From the NCBI GenBank assembly GCA_007117175.1, contig SKGZ01000083.1:1-8689 (forward strand): a stretch of 8,689 nt of DNA, in the 5' to 3' direction. A program made the translations under genes and the position numbers. The notes beneath the pieces are model-generated. The model had not been told where the DNA came from, did no database searches, and was given only the letters and a program-made list of their open reading frames with translations. Numbering within the stretch: the stretch's first letter is position 1; every line of letters begins with the position of its first letter. This stretch comes from Bacteriovoracales bacterium (GTDB lineage Bacteria; Bdellovibrionota; Bacteriovoracia; Bacteriovoracales; Bacteriovoracaceae). Positions 5,769 through 8,689 of this stretch are shown here, piece by piece.

Positions 5769-7022
5769 ATGGATTTAACAAACAGCATTATTATTTTTGT
5801 CCTAGGACTTTTAGTGGGGGGATTGATCAGCTACCTTCGCTGGGGGCAAAAAGATCAAGGCCAGCAGATTGAGTTTCTCAATAAGGAATTACAACGTTGG
5901 CAAGATCGCCATGGGGAGCTACAACAGCAAATTTTAGTTTTGACTGCTGATAATTCATCTCTTGAGCAAAAGATTGAGAATGCAGAAGAGAAGTTGAACA
6001 ATTTAAAGGAAGTGAAGGAAAAACTAAGTTCGGAGTTTAAGATACTGGCCAATCAAATTTTAAATGAAAATATGGATCACTTTAAAAAAGAGTCCAGCTC
6101 AAATGTGGATCAAGTCATTCGTCCGTTTCGGGAAAAATTATCTGAGTTACAGGAGAAAATCTCACGCTATCGTGAAGATGAGATTAAACAAACCTCCAGT
6201 TTAAAAACTGAAATTCAAAATGTGATGAAGCTCAATCAACAATTAGCCGCTGAGGCGCAAAACCTCACCAAAGCGCTTAAGGGAGATCAAAAGTCACAGG
6301 GCAATTGGGGGGAAATGGTTTTGGCTAAGGTCTTGGAATCCTCAGGTCTAAGAGAGGGGCAAGAGTATGTCACTCAGGGTAGAGATTTAAAATTACAAGA
6401 CTCTGAAGGGCAGAGCTTAAGGCCAGATGTGATTTTGAAATTGCCGCAAGAAAAGCATATTATCATTGATTCCAAAGTCAGTCTGATTGGCTATGATCGT
6501 TTCATTAATGCAGAAAATGACGGGCAAAGGACTTTGGCCCAAAAAGATTTCTTACAATCACTTCGCAATCATGTCAGTGAACTCTCTGGTAAGAAGTACC
6601 AAAGTTTAGATAAGCTCCATAGTTTAGATTATGTTTTAATGTTTATTCCCATCGAGGGCGCTTTTGCCACTGCCTTGCAATTAGGGCCAGAGCTTTTTTC
6701 TAAGGCCTGGGATAAGCGAGTGATTCTTGTCAGTCCCACTACTTTAATGGTGACCTTAAGAACGATTGAATCAATTTGGCGGCAAGAAAAGCAAAATAAA
6801 AATGCCCTGGAAATTGCCAGACAAGCGGGAGATCTCTACGATAAGTTTTGCGGCTTTACTGATGATCTAAACGCCATCAAAAAATCACTGGAAAGTGCTC
6901 ATAAGAGCTATCAAGCGGCCATGAATAAGTTAAGTACTGGGCGAGGAGCAATCTTTACACGTTTTGAAAAACTCAAGGAGCTGGGAGCTAGTGCGAGTAA
7001 GAGTCTAACCTTGGATTCATAA
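5769..7022 (+). CDS. rmuC: RmuC-family DNA recombination-limiting protein
   Basis: A 417-residue protein of normal family length. Residues about 6-23 are an N-terminal membrane segment. Residues about 30-165 are a long coiled coil. The RmuC domain, a restriction-endonuclease-like fold, covers about 170-400. Recognised blocks are GNWGEMVL (178-185), LRPDVIL (217-223), IIIDSKVSL (231-239), MFIPIEGAFATAL (291-303), VSPTTLM (321-327) and GRGAIF plus FEKLKELGASASKSL near the end. E182, D220, D234 and K236 are the likely metal-binding and catalytic set, by analogy with PD-(D/E)xK nucleases. In Escherichia coli RmuC affects recombination at short inverted repeats. The ATG at 5769 is chosen because it gives the usual TM-first N-terminus. 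It is divergent from the secreted-protein cluster and overlaps the AlkB gene tail-to-tail by 35 bp. Confidence 0.93.
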   Translation: MDLTNSIIIFVLGLLVGGLISYLRWGQKDQGQQIEFLNKELQRWQDRHGELQQQILVLTADNSSLEQKIENAEEKLNNLKEVKEKLSSEFKILANQILNENMDHFKKESSSNVDQVIRPFREKLSELQEKISRYREDEIKQTSSLKTEIQNVMKLNQQLAAEAQNLTKALKGDQKSQGNWGEMVLAKVLESSGLREGQEYVTQGRDLKLQDSEGQSLRPDVILKLPQEKHIIIDSKVSLIGYDRFINAENDGQRTLAQKDFLQSLRNHVSELSGKKYQSLDKLHSLDYVLMFIPIEGAFATALQLGPELFSKAWDKRVILVSPTTLMVTLRTIESIWRQEKQNKNALEIARQAGDLYDKFCGFTDDLNAIKKSLESAHKSYQAAMNKLSTGRGAIFTRFEKLKELGASASKSLTLDS

Positions 7023-7974
7023 TTCTAAACCACAGTGGTGGGATAAGAGTTAATAGAATCATGCTGGGATAGCCACTGGGTAGGCTGGGAGCTGTTTCTT
7101 GGTGCTGGAGTAAAACATAGGGTAAATTGGCGCGAGCGTGATGATCAGAGTGGCGCTGCAAATTAAAAAGAATCAAGTTCGAAAAAATATGATTGGAGTT
7201 CCAGGAGTGAATCGGCTGAACCTTTTCATAATGACCACTGGCCTCTTTTTTTCTACTGAGCCCATAGTGTTCCACGTAATTGACTAGTTCCAGTAAAATA
7301 ATGGCCACCATGGATTGCAAAAGAAAGAAAAGTGCCATTTTCCAGTGAATCCATATTAAAATCCCAATGAGACTCATTGAGGCTAAAGTTCCTATCAGTA
7401 CAGCAGAAAATTGGATTTTAAGGGCGTGTTGGTAGCTACCAATAATTGTTCTGATTAAAAAAGAATAGATTGTTTCGTTTTTTCTGGCACTGGCCGGATC
7501 TTCAGCAGTGGCCACGTTGAGGTGATGTCCCTTGACGTGTTCAATGGCAAAGTGTTGATAGCAAACAGTGATTAAAAGTAAATCGGCAAGTCTGCGTTGC
7601 AGTTGATTTCGTTTGTGACAGAGTTCATGGGCCACAGTGATTCCCAGGCCTCCAGTGTATAGTCCTAAGTTAAGACTTAAGAACAGAAGTTCTGTCCATT
7701 GCAGTTGTGGGGCCATTTTAAGAGCTAAGTAGAGCAGTAGAAAATGAGTCAGACAATAGCAATAAAGGGCACTGGACCAGATGGCCGTTTTTTTCCACTT
7801 TTGCTGTTGTCTAAGGTTAGGACCTTTCGTTGTTTGTCCTAAAAGTAAGTCCATCAGCGGTATGAAAAGGAAAACAAAGATAACTGGTCCATAATTCCAA
7901 GGGGATGGGTATTGGATCGCCCCATAGGTGAGAGCGCTAAAAATGAGAAAAGCAAAGAAGAAAACTGGATTCAT
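6988..7974 (-). CDS. alkB: AlkB-type integral membrane alkane/fatty-acyl hydroxylase
   Basis: A 328-residue polytopic membrane protein with the full histidine signature of membrane di-iron hydroxylases: HELCHK (116-121), EHVKGHH (145-151), NYVEHYGL (232-239) and LQRHSDHH (272-279). The last two blocks, and the C-terminal part from LPSGYPSM to PLWFRIMNPRL (298-322), match alkane 1-monooxygenases (AlkB) rather than fatty-acid desaturases. AlkB hydroxylates terminal carbons of medium-chain alkanes at the inner membrane, with electrons from rubredoxin and its reductase. Neither partner gene is in this window. It is shorter than the classical enzyme of about 400 residues, mainly at the N-terminus. 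Substrate is uncertain, since relatives act on xylene side chains and fatty acids. The ATG at 7974 has no Shine-Dalgarno, and the nearest promoter leaves almost no leader. The next Met, at residue 41, would delete membrane helices. Confidence 0.88.
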   Translation of the reverse strand: MNPVFFFAFLIFSALTYGAIQYPSPWNYGPVIFVFLFIPLMDLLLGQTTKGPNLRQQQKWKKTAIWSSALYCYCLTHFLLLYLALKMAPQLQWTELLFLSLNLGLYTGGLGITVAHELCHKRNQLQRRLADLLLITVCYQHFAIEHVKGHHLNVATAEDPASARKNETIYSFLIRTIIGSYQHALKIQFSAVLIGTLASMSLIGILIWIHWKMALFFLLQSMVAIILLELVNYVEHYGLSRKKEASGHYEKVQPIHSWNSNHIFSNLILFNLQRHSDHHARANLPYVLLQHQETAPSLPSGYPSMILLTLIPPLWFRIMNPRLDSYSH

Positions 7975-7986
7975 CTTAAGTTAAGG

Positions 7987-8014
7987 GATATAGAAAAGTG
8001 ACATGCTTTGTCAA
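7987..8014 (-). promoter_or_regulatory. Candidate promoter of the AlkB gene, nearly leaderless
   Basis: On the minus strand a perfect TTGACA (8014-8009) is followed after 16 bp by TATATC (7992-7987). Transcription should start near 7980, only about 5-7 nt before the ATG at 7974, and no Shine-Dalgarno is present. Confidence 0.5.
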
Positions 8015-8027
8015 ACTTCGGTTAATA

Positions 8028-8056
8028 TTGCCCATGTGTAAAAAATACTGTATAGC
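8028..8056 (+). promoter_or_regulatory. Candidate promoter of the four-cysteine protein gene
   Basis: TTGCCC (8028-8033) and TATAGC (8051-8056), four of six matches each, are spaced 17 bp apart. A start near 8063 leaves a leader of about 24 nt with AAGGAG at 8076-8081, 5 nt before the ATG at 8087. It is divergent from and close to, but not overlapping, the AlkB promoter. Confidence 0.35.
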
Positions 8057-8086
8057 TTAGCTCAATAAGTCGAAAAAGGAGACGAA

Positions 8087-8530
8087 ATGAAATTACTAAT
8101 AGCATTATTAGCTTCAAGTCTATTGTCCATGGTGCAAGCTCAAGAAGTAGTCAATGATCGGTTTCATTTTTCTCACTTGAGATCTTTTTACTCTTGTCAC
8201 TTTGCTGAGAATCGAGCAGATCAAATCCTTCAGGCCCTAGGAGCTGAAAATATTGTCTCTCGTTGTCAGGGGGGATTAGAGATGAGACAGCGTTTTGTTT
8301 CAGTACTAGTGGATTTTGAAGTTCCCAACCATCGTGGTCCTTGGCGTAATGTCATTTTAAATGAGAGAACCTTTGATCGTTTTAGCTCAGAAAACTCATG
8401 TGAGTTTACCTATCGAATGATTCAGCAATTCATTGAAAATTTTGCAGTTCGCAACCTAACCAGCTTTAATGGCTGTTGGGACGGGCGAGGACGTTTCCAA
8501 TTTGAATTTCAATTACGCCAAGAAGAGTAG
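8087..8530 (+). CDS. Small secreted four-cysteine protein, function unknown
   Basis: A 147-residue protein with a signal peptide at residues 1-18 (MKLLIALLAS, ending MVQA before QEV). The mature protein has exactly four cysteines (C37, C60, C105, C130), enough for two disulfides. They fall in two halves, each with a helix-like stretch between its pair: SCHFAENRADQILQALGAEN to SRC, and SCEFTYRMIQQFIENF to NGC. The matching layout suggests an internal duplication or a pseudo-symmetric fold, though sequence identity between halves is low. No named domain is recognised. The ATG has a strong AAGGAG 5 nt upstream. Its stop is 2 bp before the next reading frame, so the two are probably co-translated. 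Confidence 0.75.
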   Translation: MKLLIALLASSLLSMVQAQEVVNDRFHFSHLRSFYSCHFAENRADQILQALGAENIVSRCQGGLEMRQRFVSVLVDFEVPNHRGPWRNVILNERTFDRFSSENSCEFTYRMIQQFIENFAVRNLTSFNGCWDGRGRFQFEFQLRQEE

Positions 8531-8532
8531 CA

Positions 8533-8689
8533 TTGAAGTTTCTTTATTTTACTTTTTTATTGCTAGCCTGTGCTAAGGTTCAAAAGCAAGAGATTGTTCA
8601 TCAAAAACTTCCAATAACCACTGGTCCGTTTACTCATCAAGAGCTCATTGGTTATGCTCAGCGATTTAAGACACCTTTGTATGTTTATG
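8533..8689 (+). CDS. Putative lipoprotein with diaminopimelate-decarboxylase-like N-terminus, cut by window end
   Basis: The open frame runs from a TTG at 8533 to the window end, giving 52 residues without a stop. It begins MKFLYFTFLLLACAKVQ, a short lipoprotein signal with a canonical LLAC lipobox (C13); Ala after the Cys would favour the outer membrane. Residues 36-52 (QELIGYAQRFKTPLYVY) resemble the first motif of diaminopimelate decarboxylase (LysA) and related fold-III PLP enzymes, where the usual form is LAxxxGTPLYVYD. The start choice rests on a purine-rich GAAGAG 5 nt before the TTG and the quality of the signal peptide; no ATG or GTG is available in frame. It lies 2 bp after the four-cysteine gene. 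The lipoprotein signal is fairly sure. The enzyme family rests on a short stretch, and LysA is normally cytoplasmic, so it may be a divergent secreted relative. Confidence 0.6.
   Translation, partial: MKFLYFTFLLLACAKVQKQEIVHQKLPITTGPFTHQELIGYAQRFKTPLYVY

Noticed and set aside
7030..7038. CCACAGTGG as a terminator after rmuC
   Set aside because: The arms are 4 bp with a 1-nt loop and no T-tract follows, so it cannot form a terminator. It is also inside the AlkB coding region.

Overview
The window reads as chromosomal DNA from a Gram-negative bacterium of moderate to low GC. It carries many Sec signal peptides, one probable lipoprotein signal, an RmuC protein and a membrane alkane/fatty-acyl hydroxylase. 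The density of secreted orphan proteins and the A/T-leaning codon use would suit Bdellovibrionota (Bacteriovorax-like bacteria). That placement is inference; no rRNA or other marker gene is present. I see no tRNA, rRNA, CRISPR array, insertion sequence or phage gene.

Left edge (3-638, + strand): the C-terminal two thirds of a bestrophin-family membrane channel, cut by the window start. It overlaps tail-to-tail by 9 bp with the next gene.

Minus-strand block (5685 down to 630): five genes read in one direction, every product with a Sec-type signal peptide. In transcription order they are a small secreted protein of unknown function (5685-5269), a two-membrane-span coiled-coil protein (5207-4155), a second coiled-coil protein with a C-terminal membrane segment (4099-2717), a secreted HExxH zinc metallopeptidase (2736-1534) and a plant-type leucine-rich-repeat protein (1424-630). 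The metallopeptidase start overlaps the preceding gene by 20 bp, so those two are almost certainly translationally coupled. The block looks like an envelope or extracellular module that I cannot match to a described system. Two translation starts in it lie inside inverted repeats. The start codon of the 4099-2717 gene sits in the loop of an intrinsic-terminator-like hairpin whose T-tract is coding sequence. The Shine-Dalgarno of the 5207-4155 gene lies in one arm of an 8-bp stem. This suggests RNA-level control within the cluster and is the most distinctive feature of the window.

Housekeeping-like pair (5769-7974): rmuC (+) and an AlkB-type integral membrane di-iron hydroxylase (-) are convergent and overlap by 35 bp. 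rmuC and the small secreted gene at 5685 diverge from an 83-bp region with overlapping -10-like elements. The AlkB gene has a good -35 so close to its ATG that the transcript would be nearly leaderless.

Right edge (8087-8689, + strand): a small secreted four-cysteine protein is followed after 2 bp by a TTG-initiated reading frame cut by the window end. That frame starts with a lipoprotein signal peptide and runs into a sequence resembling the N-terminus of diaminopimelate decarboxylase, an unexpected pairing. Intergenic gaps are all short (112 bp at most), and no gene-free stretch exceeds 300 bp.
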